Shown here in pieces: positions 27,251 to 34,934 of a stretch of DNA of 64,000 bases (its first letter is position 1; the number at the start of each line of letters is the position of its first letter). A program made the translations under genes and the position numbers. The DNA is from Massilia frigida (GTDB lineage: Bacteria; Pseudomonadota; Gammaproteobacteria; Burkholderiales; Burkholderiaceae_D), in assembly GCF_011682175.1 (NCBI RefSeq), contig NZ_WHJG01000015.1, positions 62,001-126,000 on the forward strand, given 5' to 3'. The notes beneath the pieces are model-generated. The model was not told the DNA's origin, searched no databases, and was given only the letters and a program-made list of their open reading frames with translations.

Positions 27251-29419
27251 ATGAACCAGGAAGGAAGACGGAAATTCTTGAGGTTTGCAGGGGCCTCGGC
27301 CGGCGCCAGCTTGGCCAGTACGGCTTTTCCCGGGCTGATACGCGACGCCTTGGCCATACCAGCCAACAAGGTCAAGGGAACGATTGCCGACGTCGAGCAT
27401 GTGGTGATCTTCATGCAGGAAAATCGCGCCTTCGACCACTATTTCGGCACCCTGCCGGGGGTGCGCGGATTTGACGATCCGCGTGCCATTACGCTACCGA
27501 GCGGCAAACCAGTGTGGTACCAGCCCGATGCGAGCGGCGGCTACGTGTTGCCATTCCACTTAGACACCCGGAACACCAGTGCACTATCGCTCGGAACCGA
27601 GCACGACTGGAAGGGCTCGCAAGTGGCCTGGCAAGGCTGGGATGCCTGGGTCAAACAAAAAACCGCCCAGTCGATGGGCTATTTCGACCGCGGCGACCTG
27701 CCCTTCTATTACGCGCTGGCCGACGCCTTCACCATCTGCGACGCCTACCATTGCTCGGTTTTTGGCGCAACAGATCCGAATCGCCTGTATTCGCTGACCG
27801 GCAGTAACCAGGGCTGGATGGACTCCATGGGCAGTCTCTACAACATCGATAAGGCCGGTTTTTACCACAACGACCCCGCGCTGGACAATGTCTCGGCCAG
27901 CGCAACCAGCGGCGCGCCCAACTGGCGCACCTATGCCGAGGTGCTGGAGTCGAACAATGTCAGCTGGAAGGTGTACCAGGAATGGGATAACTACGGCGAC
28001 AACTACCTTGCCTATTTCCGCAATTTCCGCGTGAATGCCGACGGCAGCCGCTTGTCCCCGACGTCGGCCTTGTACCAAAAGGGGCGCATGATCGCGCCCG
28101 GCTCGACCCAGGCCAACCGCGTCGGCACCAAGGGCGACTGGCTGCTCAACAGCTTCGCCGACGACGTGCTCCACAATCGCCTGCCGCAGGTGGCGTGGAT
28201 TGTCGCGCCGAGCGCGTTTACCGAACATTCGCCGAACTCGCCCAATGCTGGCGAGAACTTGACCGCGCGCTTGCTGGCGGCGCTGGTGGCCAATCCCGCA
28301 CTCTGGTCAAAGACGGTGTTCCTGCTGATGTACGATGAGAACGACGGCTTTTTCGACCACGTCCCATCCGACCTGGCGCCGCTCCAGCCGGCCATGGGCA
28401 AGACCACGCTGGCCGACGTCGGCGCTTTCGAGACCTACAATGCGGTGCCGGTCGGGCTCGGCCCGCGGGTGCCAATGCTGGTGATTTCTCCGTGGAGCAA
28501 GGGCGGACGGGTGTGCTCCCAACTGTTCGACCACACCTCGAAGATCCGATTCCTGGAAGAGTGGCTGGTGGCCGGGCTGGGCAAGGAGCGCGCCGCCGTC
28601 AGCTGCGAGCTGATCTCGCCGTGGCGCCGCGCGGTGTGCGGCGACCTGAGCTCGGCCTTCGAGTTCGCATCCCCGGACAGCCATTGGCCCTCCTCGCTGC
28701 CCAAGTCCACCTCCTATAAATTGGTGACTGGCAAGCCAACGCCAATGCCACCCGACGTGCAAGTGCTGCCCAGGCAGGAGCCGTATCCGGCGGCGAGCGG
28801 CGCCCGCCATGCTTGCGCCTTGCCTTACGCGGTGGAGGTACAGGCGCGCGTGAGCGGCAACAAGCAGCTGGTGCTCGCGTTTGCCAACACCGGTAGCGCG
28901 GGCGTGGCGTTCATCGTGTATTCGCGCGAACGCGCCGGCGGGCCTTGGTATTACACGGTCGAAGCGGGCAAGCGGATCGATCAGGACGCCTGGAGCTGGC
29001 CAACGGGCCGCTATGAACTGAGCGTGAACGGCCCGAACGGCTTCCTGCGCGGCTTCCGGGGCAGCTTGGCGGCAGTCACCGTCAACTCCGCCAAACCCGA
29101 AGTACAGGCGGCCTGCGATACGGTCAACGGCAACGTCAAACTGACCTTGTCGAACCTGGACGGCGCGCGCGCCTGCCTGTTCACGCTGACCGACAATGCC
29201 TACGGCGCCGCGGCGCGCAGCTTCACAGTGGCGGCCGGCCAGGCGACGACGGTCGATTGCGTGCTCGGCGCCAGTTATGGATGGTATGACCTGAGCGTGG
29301 CCAGCGACGCCGATGCGCAATGGCTGCGCCGGCTCGCTGGCCACGTCGAGACCGCCAAACCCAGCCGGACCGATCCAATCATCGGTGCCGTCAGGCCCAC
29401 GTCGCTGAGCGGAGCGTAA
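27251..29419 (+). CDS. Tat-exported phosphocholine-type phospholipase C
   Basis: This enzyme of the non-haemolytic/haemolytic PLC family hydrolyses phospholipid head groups outside the cell. The 722-residue product begins with a twin-arginine signal (RRKFLRFAGASAGASLAS). The catalytic phosphoesterase domain follows (VEHVVIFMQENRAFDHYFGT at residues 50-70; MYDENDGFFDHV near residue 360). Two C-terminal PLC repeat domains close it (AVEVQARVSGNKQLVLAFAN and VNGNVKLTLSNLDGARACLF). The ATG at 27251 after GAGAGGATAAG gives the Tat signal at the N-terminus. It is divergent from the AraC gene. Substrate choice among phosphatidylcholine and sphingomyelin cannot be read from sequence. Confidence 0.93.
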   Translation: MNQEGRRKFLRFAGASAGASLASTAFPGLIRDALAIPANKVKGTIADVEHVVIFMQENRAFDHYFGTLPGVRGFDDPRAITLPSGKPVWYQPDASGGYVLPFHLDTRNTSALSLGTEHDWKGSQVAWQGWDAWVKQKTAQSMGYFDRGDLPFYYALADAFTICDAYHCSVFGATDPNRLYSLTGSNQGWMDSMGSLYNIDKAGFYHNDPALDNVSASATSGAPNWRTYAEVLESNNVSWKVYQEWDNYGDNYLAYFRNFRVNADGSRLSPTSALYQKGRMIAPGSTQANRVGTKGDWLLNSFADDVLHNRLPQVAWIVAPSAFTEHSPNSPNAGENLTARLLAALVANPALWSKTVFLLMYDENDGFFDHVPSDLAPLQPAMGKTTLADVGAFETYNAVPVGLGPRVPMLVISPWSKGGRVCSQLFDHTSKIRFLEEWLVAGLGKERAAVSCELISPWRRAVCGDLSSAFEFASPDSHWPSSLPKSTSYKLVTGKPTPMPPDVQVLPRQEPYPAASGARHACALPYAVEVQARVSGNKQLVLAFANTGSAGVAFIVYSRERAGGPWYYTVEAGKRIDQDAWSWPTGRYELSVNGPNGFLRGFRGSLAAVTVNSAKPEVQAACDTVNGNVKLTLSNLDGARACLFTLTDNAYGAAARSFTVAAGQATTVDCVLGASYGWYDLSVASDADAQWLRRLAGHVETAKPSRTDPIIGAVRPTSLSGA

Positions 29420-29517
29420 AGCGCCCATCGCCGCCCATGCCGCAGTCGACACGTTGATCGCCTATCATGACGAGATGGCATGCAAACGGCCGTCACACGG
29501 CCGTAAACTCGACACAC

Positions 29518-29649
29518 TCACAGGGTTCCGGCCTTGGCACGCCGCAACAAGATCCCCTGGGCGCGCATCCGTGTCCTCGGATGCGCGTGAAAAATACCCA
29601 TCTCACGCAGCGTGCGACGTTCTTCCCCGGACAGTTCCAGATGTTTCAT
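29518..29649 (-). pseudogene. IS630-type transposase, N-terminal remnant
   Basis: A 43-codon minus-strand frame begins at an ATG preceded by AGGAG and encodes HLELSGEERRTLREMGIFHA, then HPRTRMRAQGILLRRA. This is the characteristic helical N-terminus of IS630-family transposases. It then hits a stop, and the rest of the transposase is absent. No flanking inverted repeats or TA duplications were identified, so this is an old insertion scar. Confidence 0.6.
29562..29587. terminator. Perfect 10-bp hairpin downstream of phospholipase C
   Basis: CGCGCATCCG (29562-29571) pairs with CGGATGCGCG (29578-29587) around the loop TGTCCT. It lies 140 bases after the phospholipase stop and inside the IS630 remnant. 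A run of A follows on the plus strand (a T-run on the minus strand side), so it could equally be a chance or protein-coding palindrome. Confidence 0.35.
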
Positions 29650-29844
29650 CGATCCACTCCTGATGCATTGCCAATTCGACGTTGAAGGCAAAAATTGAGC
29701 GACTGCTTAGGGGGCTGTCGGACTTTTCACCGAAAAGCTATCAGCATATTGCTTGTCTGTTCCGAAAACTGATGGATATCAATTGCCCTTCTTGCGTCGG
29801 CGATAACGTTGATCCACAACGCCAATCCGACCAGATGAAGACCC

Positions 29845-31536
29845 ATGCCCTACCTCTTGAAGCACCATGCCTCGGCCAGCGTCTCGGTGCCGGTCGCTGC
29901 CTTTCCGAATGCACTGCAAGGGAGCTTCAGCTTCTTCGCCTACGGCTACCTGCCGATGCAAGACCTGTGCCTTGTTTTTTCCGCGCCCGACGGGACCGAA
30001 GTGCGACGGGTCTCGCCGCGCAGGATGCCGCCGCGCGACAAGAAGCCCGCCTCGCGCCTGCGCTCGTATGCGGGCGTGCTATTGCTTGAGTATGTGGTGC
30101 GGCGGCTGCTGCGGCAAAACTTGGTCTATTACGTCGACCTGGAGCCGGAACAGCTGCGCTATCCCACGCTGTCGGTGCGCGTCACGAACATGGGAAAATC
30201 GGCCATCGTCGTCGGCAGGCTGCGCCTGAGCACCACTGAGCTGGCACGCGACCGCCTGATACCCAACGATCATGCGATCGAAGGCTACGCCGAATGGGTC
30301 AGCGTTGCAGCGGGTGCCTTCCTGCCGCTGTACGTGCACGCGCCCTCGAAGCGCTTTTCGCTTCAGGTGATCCGCTTTGGGGCGCATGAAGAAGTGCTAT
30401 TCCATCAGCCCTGTATCGAGGGCGCCGCGCAAGACTACCGCGCCGATGCTTACGAGAATGGGGCGCGCTGGCATGTCAGCTACATCCTGCTCATCCAGCC
30501 CCACTGGCGAAGCGGCCTGTATGCGGCCCGCCTGGCCGACCAGGAAGGCAGTTTCGACATCACCTTCGTCGTGCGCAACGGCGGCCGCTCGGCGCCGGGC
30601 ACGTTGGCGGTGCTGGCCTCGACCAACACGTGGCAAGCCTACAATCCATGGGGCGGCGCTTCGCTCTACCGCAGCACGCTCGACGATGGCCTGGAGCGCC
30701 AGTTCGCCTTTATCGTGCATAGTCAGCGCCCCAATCCGGCGGCGTCGCCGCTGGGCACGGTGGGGCACCTCGCCAATGCCGAGCGGCACGTGCTCGCCTG
30801 GCTCGACAGGAACAAAGTCGCGTTCGACCTGTTCGCCGACATCGACCTGCATGAGCTGCCCGGCCTGCTGCAACAGTACCAGACCCTGCTGATCAATACC
30901 CACAGCGAATACTGGAGCGCCAATATGTACCGCGCGCTCGAAGCGTTCCAGGCCATGGGCGGGAACCTGATCTATCTTTCGGCCAACGGCCTGTACTGGA
31001 AGACGGCCATCAGCAAGAACCGCATGGAAGTGCGCTTCGACCATAGCTGCCATACGCTGATCAACGATACAGGCGGGCGCTGGCGTGATTTCGGGCGGCC
31101 CGAGTGGCGCACGCTCGGCATTACCTTCACCCGGGCAGGCTACCGAGCGTATTTCCGGCCCTACCGGGTGATCGCGGCGCGCCACTGGATCTTCGACGAT
31201 ACCGACGTCGCGGTGGACGACCTGGTCGGCTGTGAAGGGCTCAATTGCGGCGGCGCGTCCGGCTGGGAGCTCGACAAGCTCGATCCCGCGGGAAGCCCGC
31301 CGGGCCTGGTGCATCTGGCCAAGGGCACCAATCCCTGGCGTGCCGGCGCCGACATGGTTTACTTCCCCCATGCCGGCGGCGGCGCCGTGTTCTCGGTCGG
31401 TTCGATCACTTTCGGCGGCAGCCTAGCGGTCGATCCCGTGCTCTCGCGCATGCTGCTGAACGTGATCGCACGATTTTCCCAAGCCCCCGTCCGTCAATGT
31501 CAGGAAGCGGCTGTAGGTGACCGAAGCCTGGTCTAA
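29845..31536 (+). CDS. N,N-dimethylformamidase large-subunit-like protein
   Basis: The C-terminal 350 residues of this 563-residue protein resemble the dimethylformamidase beta-subunit C-terminal domain (a glutamine-amidotransferase-like fold). Examples are GTLAVLASTNTWQAYNPWGG, then FAFIVHSQRPNPAASPLGTV, and YQTLLINTHSEYWSANMYRA followed by GGNLIYLSANGLYWKT. The N-terminal 200 residues are a beta-rich region. True dimethylformamidase also needs a small subunit, which is not adjacent. Many homologues have unknown substrates, so the enzyme activity is not established here. No signal peptide is seen. Confidence 0.7.
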   Translation: MPYLLKHHASASVSVPVAAFPNALQGSFSFFAYGYLPMQDLCLVFSAPDGTEVRRVSPRRMPPRDKKPASRLRSYAGVLLLEYVVRRLLRQNLVYYVDLEPEQLRYPTLSVRVTNMGKSAIVVGRLRLSTTELARDRLIPNDHAIEGYAEWVSVAAGAFLPLYVHAPSKRFSLQVIRFGAHEEVLFHQPCIEGAAQDYRADAYENGARWHVSYILLIQPHWRSGLYAARLADQEGSFDITFVVRNGGRSAPGTLAVLASTNTWQAYNPWGGASLYRSTLDDGLERQFAFIVHSQRPNPAASPLGTVGHLANAERHVLAWLDRNKVAFDLFADIDLHELPGLLQQYQTLLINTHSEYWSANMYRALEAFQAMGGNLIYLSANGLYWKTAISKNRMEVRFDHSCHTLINDTGGRWRDFGRPEWRTLGITFTRAGYRAYFRPYRVIAARHWIFDDTDVAVDDLVGCEGLNCGGASGWELDKLDPAGSPPGLVHLAKGTNPWRAGADMVYFPHAGGGAVFSVGSITFGGSLAVDPVLSRMLLNVIARFSQAPVRQCQEAAVGDRSLV

Positions 31537-31714
31537 AACGCTGTTGAAAAAACCTCGAAATGAAGCATTCTTGCAACCCAATTTGAGCCCATGAACTTGG
31601 TGGTCAACGTGGCGCCATTACGCCGGGAACAGGTGGCGCCTTCATGCCGGAAATTGACACCTCGCACCGGTCGGTGTCTCAGCAAGCTGGTCAGTGACCC
31701 ACGACTGGAAATGG

Positions 31715-32056
31715 TCAGCTTTCAGGGTCATAGTGGAACTCGCGCAGCTCTTGTGCACAGCGGCAGGCCGTGGCGAGCCTGGCCGCCCATTGAACGGCAA
31801 CGTCCCTTGACGGGAGCTCAAGCACACAAAAACCCCCATCGAACTCGCGCGTCTGGCGGTAGGTCTCGCTGGTGCTGCTGCCGTCCGGCGCAACCAGCAG
31901 CGACCCGATCCCGGCGTTGATGCCGCCACCAAATACATAGACCCCGGCAGCCTTGGCCTCGCGGATCACTGCATGCGACGCCTCGCTGACGGCTGCCATG
32001 TCCGCGGCAGGAACCTCCATCGCACTCGCAGGGAAGGAAATGAGAAATTTTGTCAT
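31715..32056 (-). CDS. YciI-related (YCII-domain) protein
   Basis: The 113-residue product has the ferredoxin-like YCII pattern (KFLISFPASAMEVPAADMAA, then GVYVFGGGINAG and EFDGGFCVLELPSRDVAVQW). Family members are small cytosolic proteins of largely unknown function; a few act in halogenated-aromatic degradation. GGAGAG lies about 10 bases before the ATG. It is divergent from a possible LysR remnant. The 178 bases between it and the previous gene show no clear gene. Confidence 0.75.
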   Translation of the reverse strand: MTKFLISFPASAMEVPAADMAAVSEASHAVIREAKAAGVYVFGGGINAGIGSLLVAPDGSSTSETYRQTREFDGGFCVLELPSRDVAVQWAARLATACRCAQELREFHYDPES

Positions 32057-32091
32057 GTCCAGTTACTCTCCTTTACCCGGTCGTCAGGCCC

Positions 32092-32157
32092 ATGGGTACT
32101 GACGGTGTGAGCAGCGTTTGCGCCTTCATCAAGGTCGCCGAACGTCACAGCCATTCA
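32092..32157 (+). pseudogene. Possible LysR-type regulator N-terminal remnant
   Basis: A short plus-strand frame from an ATG at 32092 reads DGVSSVCAFIKVAERHS, which resembles the first helix of a LysR-type winged helix (a position where such proteins carry a pattern like FVRVAEEGSFS). The similarity stops after about 20 codons at the junction with the PEP-CTERM remnant. It is divergent from the YciI-like gene, a common LysR layout. The evidence is short, so confidence is low. Confidence 0.3.
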
Positions 32158-32160
32158 CGG

Positions 32161-32375
32161 TCATGCGTGCCTGACGCGGCGGCGGCCCCGTGCGGCGGCC
32201 AAATCGGCCAGGCCCAGGCCCAGCAGCGCCAGCGAACCGGGCTCCGGAATGGCGGCGACGGCGGGACCATGGCAAATTCGCTGGACCCTATGTATAGATC
32301 CCCGACATCCTTGACGAGATCGCGCACAAGGCCGATCCGTGAAACCAGCTTCACATCGGCGCCTGTGCACTTCAA
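32161..32375 (-). pseudogene. PEP-CTERM sorting-signal protein, 3' remnant with frameshift
   Basis: The minus strand encodes AVAAIPEPGSLALLGLGLAD followed by LAAARGRRR, a textbook PEP-CTERM tail (PEP motif, hydrophobic helix, Arg cluster) that exosortase systems recognise. Upstream on the same strand a different frame (DVGDLYIGSSEFAMV) seems to belong to the same protein, with a shift near 32262. Most of the protein is missing. The tail supports an exosortase-bearing host lineage. Confidence 0.6.
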
Positions 32376-32410
32376 TATCTAAGCAGCTACGAATATGGAA
32401 GCAAGAATCT

Positions 32411-34612
32411 TCACGATTTAGCCGCAGCATTGGCCCGTGCGGCGTGCACTTTCCTGTAGCTGTCAATCAAACGTTCGTGCTTATCGAGCCCTTCCAGTTT
32501 CATGCTCGTCGGCGTCAAACCGAAGAAACGCACACTGCCGTCCACCGACCCCATGACGGCATCCATGCGAGGGTTGCCAAACATGCGGCGGAAGTTGACC
32601 TCGTAATCGGCCAGTTCCAGGTCGTCATCGAGCTGCACCTCAAGCACGGCGTTCAAGGCTTGGTAAAACAATCCTCGCTCGACCGTGTTGTCGTTGTACT
32701 GCAGGAAGGCTTCCACCAGCTCCTGCGTCTCCTCGAATTGCTGTAAGGCGAGATGGATCAGCAGCTTCAACTCCAGCGTTGTCAGCTGCCCCCAGACCGT
32801 ATTCTCGTCAAATTCGATGCCGATCAAGGTGGCGATGTCGGCGTATTCGTCCAGCTCGCTGTTCTCCAAACGCTCGAGGAGTGCTTCGAGGCTGGCATCG
32901 TCCAGGCGATGCAAGTTCAAAATATCGGCGCGGAACAACAGCGCCTTGTTCGTGTTATCCCAGATCAAATCCTCCACCGGATACACTTCCGAATAACCCG
33001 GTACCAAAATGCGGCAGGCGGCGGCGCCTAAATTATCGTACGCCGCCATGTACACCTCTTTTCCCATGCCTTCGAGAATGCCGAACAAGGTCGCGGCCTC
33101 CTCGGCATTAGCGTTCTCACCCTGGCTGCAAAAATCCCATTCGACAAAATCATGATCGGCTTTGGCGCTGAAAAAGCGCCACGACACGATACCGCTGGAA
33201 TCGATGAAGTGTTCAACAAAATTATTCGGCTCAGTGACGGCGTTACTGACGAAGGTAGGCCGAGGCAAATCGTTCAACCCTTCAAAACTGCGCCCCTGCA
33301 GCAACTCCGTAAGACTGCGTTCCAGCGCCACCTCGAAGCTTGGATGCGCTCCGAACGAGGCAAACACACCGCCCGTCCGTGGATTCATCAAGGTAACGCA
33401 CATCACCGGGTAAGCCCCGCCCAGCGACGCATCCTTCACCAGCACCGGAAAGCCCTGCTCTTCCAATGCCTCAATGCCGGCCAGAATGCCAGGGTATTTC
33501 GCCAGCACGTCCTGCGGCACGTCCGGCAATGCGATCTCGCCTTCCAGGATTTCGCGTTTGACCGCCCGTTCGAAAATCTCCGACAGGCATTGCACCTGCC
33601 CTTCGGCCAGCGTATTCCCGGCGCTCATGCCATTGCTGACGTAGAGGTTTTCGATCAGGTTGGACGGAAAATACACCACCGCGCCGTCCGACTTGCGCAC
33701 GTACGGCAGCGAACAGATACCGCGCTGCACATTGCCGGAATTGGTGTCGATCAGATGCGAGCCGCGTAACTCGCCATCGGGATTGTAAATTTCCAGACAG
33801 TACTCGTCCAGAATTCCAGCCGGCAGCGCATCTTTGCGGCCTGGCTTGAACCAGCGCTCGTCGGGGTAATGGACGAAGGCCGCGTTGGCGATGTCCTCGC
33901 CCCAGAACGTACCGCCATAGAAATGATTGAAATTGAGCCGCTCGATAAACTCGCCCAAGGCCGACGCCAACGCACTTTCCTTGGTCGAGCCCTTGCCATT
34001 GGTAAAACACATCGGCGAGTGCGCGTCGCGGATATGCAGCGACCACACATTGGGAACGATATTGCGCCATGAAGCGATTTCAATCTTCATGCCCAAACCC
34101 GCCAGCACGCCGGACATATTGGCGATGGTTTCTTCCAACGGCAGATCCTTGCCCGCAATATACGTGCTGGCCCCGGACACCGGTTTCAACGTCAGCAATG
34201 CCTGCGCATCGGCGTCCAGATTCTCCACCTCGTTGATCACGAACTCGGGCCCGGCCTGCACCACTTTTTTCACTGTACAACGCTCGATGGAGCGAAGAAT
34301 GCCTTGCCGGTCTTTATCGGAGATATCCGCCGGCAACTCGACGTCAATCTTGAAAATCTGCTGGTAGCGGTTTTCCGGATCTACAATATTGTTTTGCGAT
34401 AGGCGGATATTTTCGGTAGGAATATTGCGAGTTACGCAATACAACTTCACGAAGTAAGCTGCGCACAAAGCCGATGAGGCCAGGAAGTAATCGAAGGGAC
34501 CAGGCGCGGAGCCATCGCCCTTGTAGCGCACAGGCTGGTCGGCGACCACTGTGAAATCATCGAACTTGGCTTCAAGACGAAGCTTATCGAGAAAGTTGAC
34601 CTTAATTTCCAT
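32411..34612 (-). CDS. OsmC-YcaO fusion protein
   Basis: The first 140 residues of this 733-residue protein look like an OsmC/peroxiredoxin-like domain (FLASSALCAAYFVKLYCVTR, with the cysteines expected of that fold). Residues 190-580 match YcaO (FTNGKGSTKESALASALGEF, then IERLNFNHFYGGTFW and EGQVQCLSEIFERAVKREIL). E. coli YcaO helps methylthiolation of ribosomal protein S12; YcaO enzymes in general activate amide backbones with ATP. A helical C-terminal part (residues 600-733) follows. No azoline-peptide precursor or dehydrogenase lies nearby, so a ribosome- or redox-linked role fits better than a RiPP role. The ribosome site is weak. Confidence 0.85.
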   Translation of the reverse strand: MEIKVNFLDKLRLEAKFDDFTVVADQPVRYKGDGSAPGPFDYFLASSALCAAYFVKLYCVTRNIPTENIRLSQNNIVDPENRYQQIFKIDVELPADISDKDRQGILRSIERCTVKKVVQAGPEFVINEVENLDADAQALLTLKPVSGASTYIAGKDLPLEETIANMSGVLAGLGMKIEIASWRNIVPNVWSLHIRDAHSPMCFTNGKGSTKESALASALGEFIERLNFNHFYGGTFWGEDIANAAFVHYPDERWFKPGRKDALPAGILDEYCLEIYNPDGELRGSHLIDTNSGNVQRGICSLPYVRKSDGAVVYFPSNLIENLYVSNGMSAGNTLAEGQVQCLSEIFERAVKREILEGEIALPDVPQDVLAKYPGILAGIEALEEQGFPVLVKDASLGGAYPVMCVTLMNPRTGGVFASFGAHPSFEVALERSLTELLQGRSFEGLNDLPRPTFVSNAVTEPNNFVEHFIDSSGIVSWRFFSAKADHDFVEWDFCSQGENANAEEAATLFGILEGMGKEVYMAAYDNLGAAACRILVPGYSEVYPVEDLIWDNTNKALLFRADILNLHRLDDASLEALLERLENSELDEYADIATLIGIEFDENTVWGQLTTLELKLLIHLALQQFEETQELVEAFLQYNDNTVERGLFYQALNAVLEVQLDDDLELADYEVNFRRMFGNPRMDAVMGSVDGSVRFFGLTPTSMKLEGLDKHERLIDSYRKVHAARANAAAKS

Positions 34613-34934
34613 GGGGAATTCTAATGAGTGTGCAAAATGACGGAGTCGACATTATCGTCGCTTTTGCCCTCCCAGCATAGCTGTGGGCGGGAGTAATCAA
34701 GGCAGTCGCGCGAACACCCGGGCAAGCCCCTTGCGTCGACGAACACGTCTGTACGACGCCAAGCTCATTGCCGTCTCGGAGTACGGCATTCACGCCCTGC
34801 CGGCGCGCTCCCGCTTTGCCACCGGAACGATCGAGTTCGTGGCCCGACATAAGCGCACACATCCTTTTGGAAGGCCGCGTCAGGCAGTTGCCAAGGCCGG
34901 TGCTGAGAGCGCTGTGCTCCGCTCCAGACACCGT
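34613..34934. other. Intergenic gap before the eCIS cargo section
   Basis: This 322-bp gap lies between the OsmC-YcaO start and the 3' end of the deaminase-like cargo gene. I see a weak hairpin near 34669-34693 (CTCCC...GGGAG) and no convincing gene. It should contain the promoter of the OsmC-YcaO gene and the terminator of the cargo gene; neither has a clear consensus. Confidence 0.45.

Larger units (their letters stand above)
29420..29844. other. Intergenic scar with IS630 remnant and hairpin
   Basis: This 425-bp gap lies between phospholipase C and the dimethylformamidase-like gene. It contains a minus-strand fragment of an IS630-type transposase start (29518-29649) and a perfect hairpin inside it (29562-29587). 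The remaining 190 bases before the next gene show no recognisable coding sequence or clear promoter. Confidence 0.55.
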
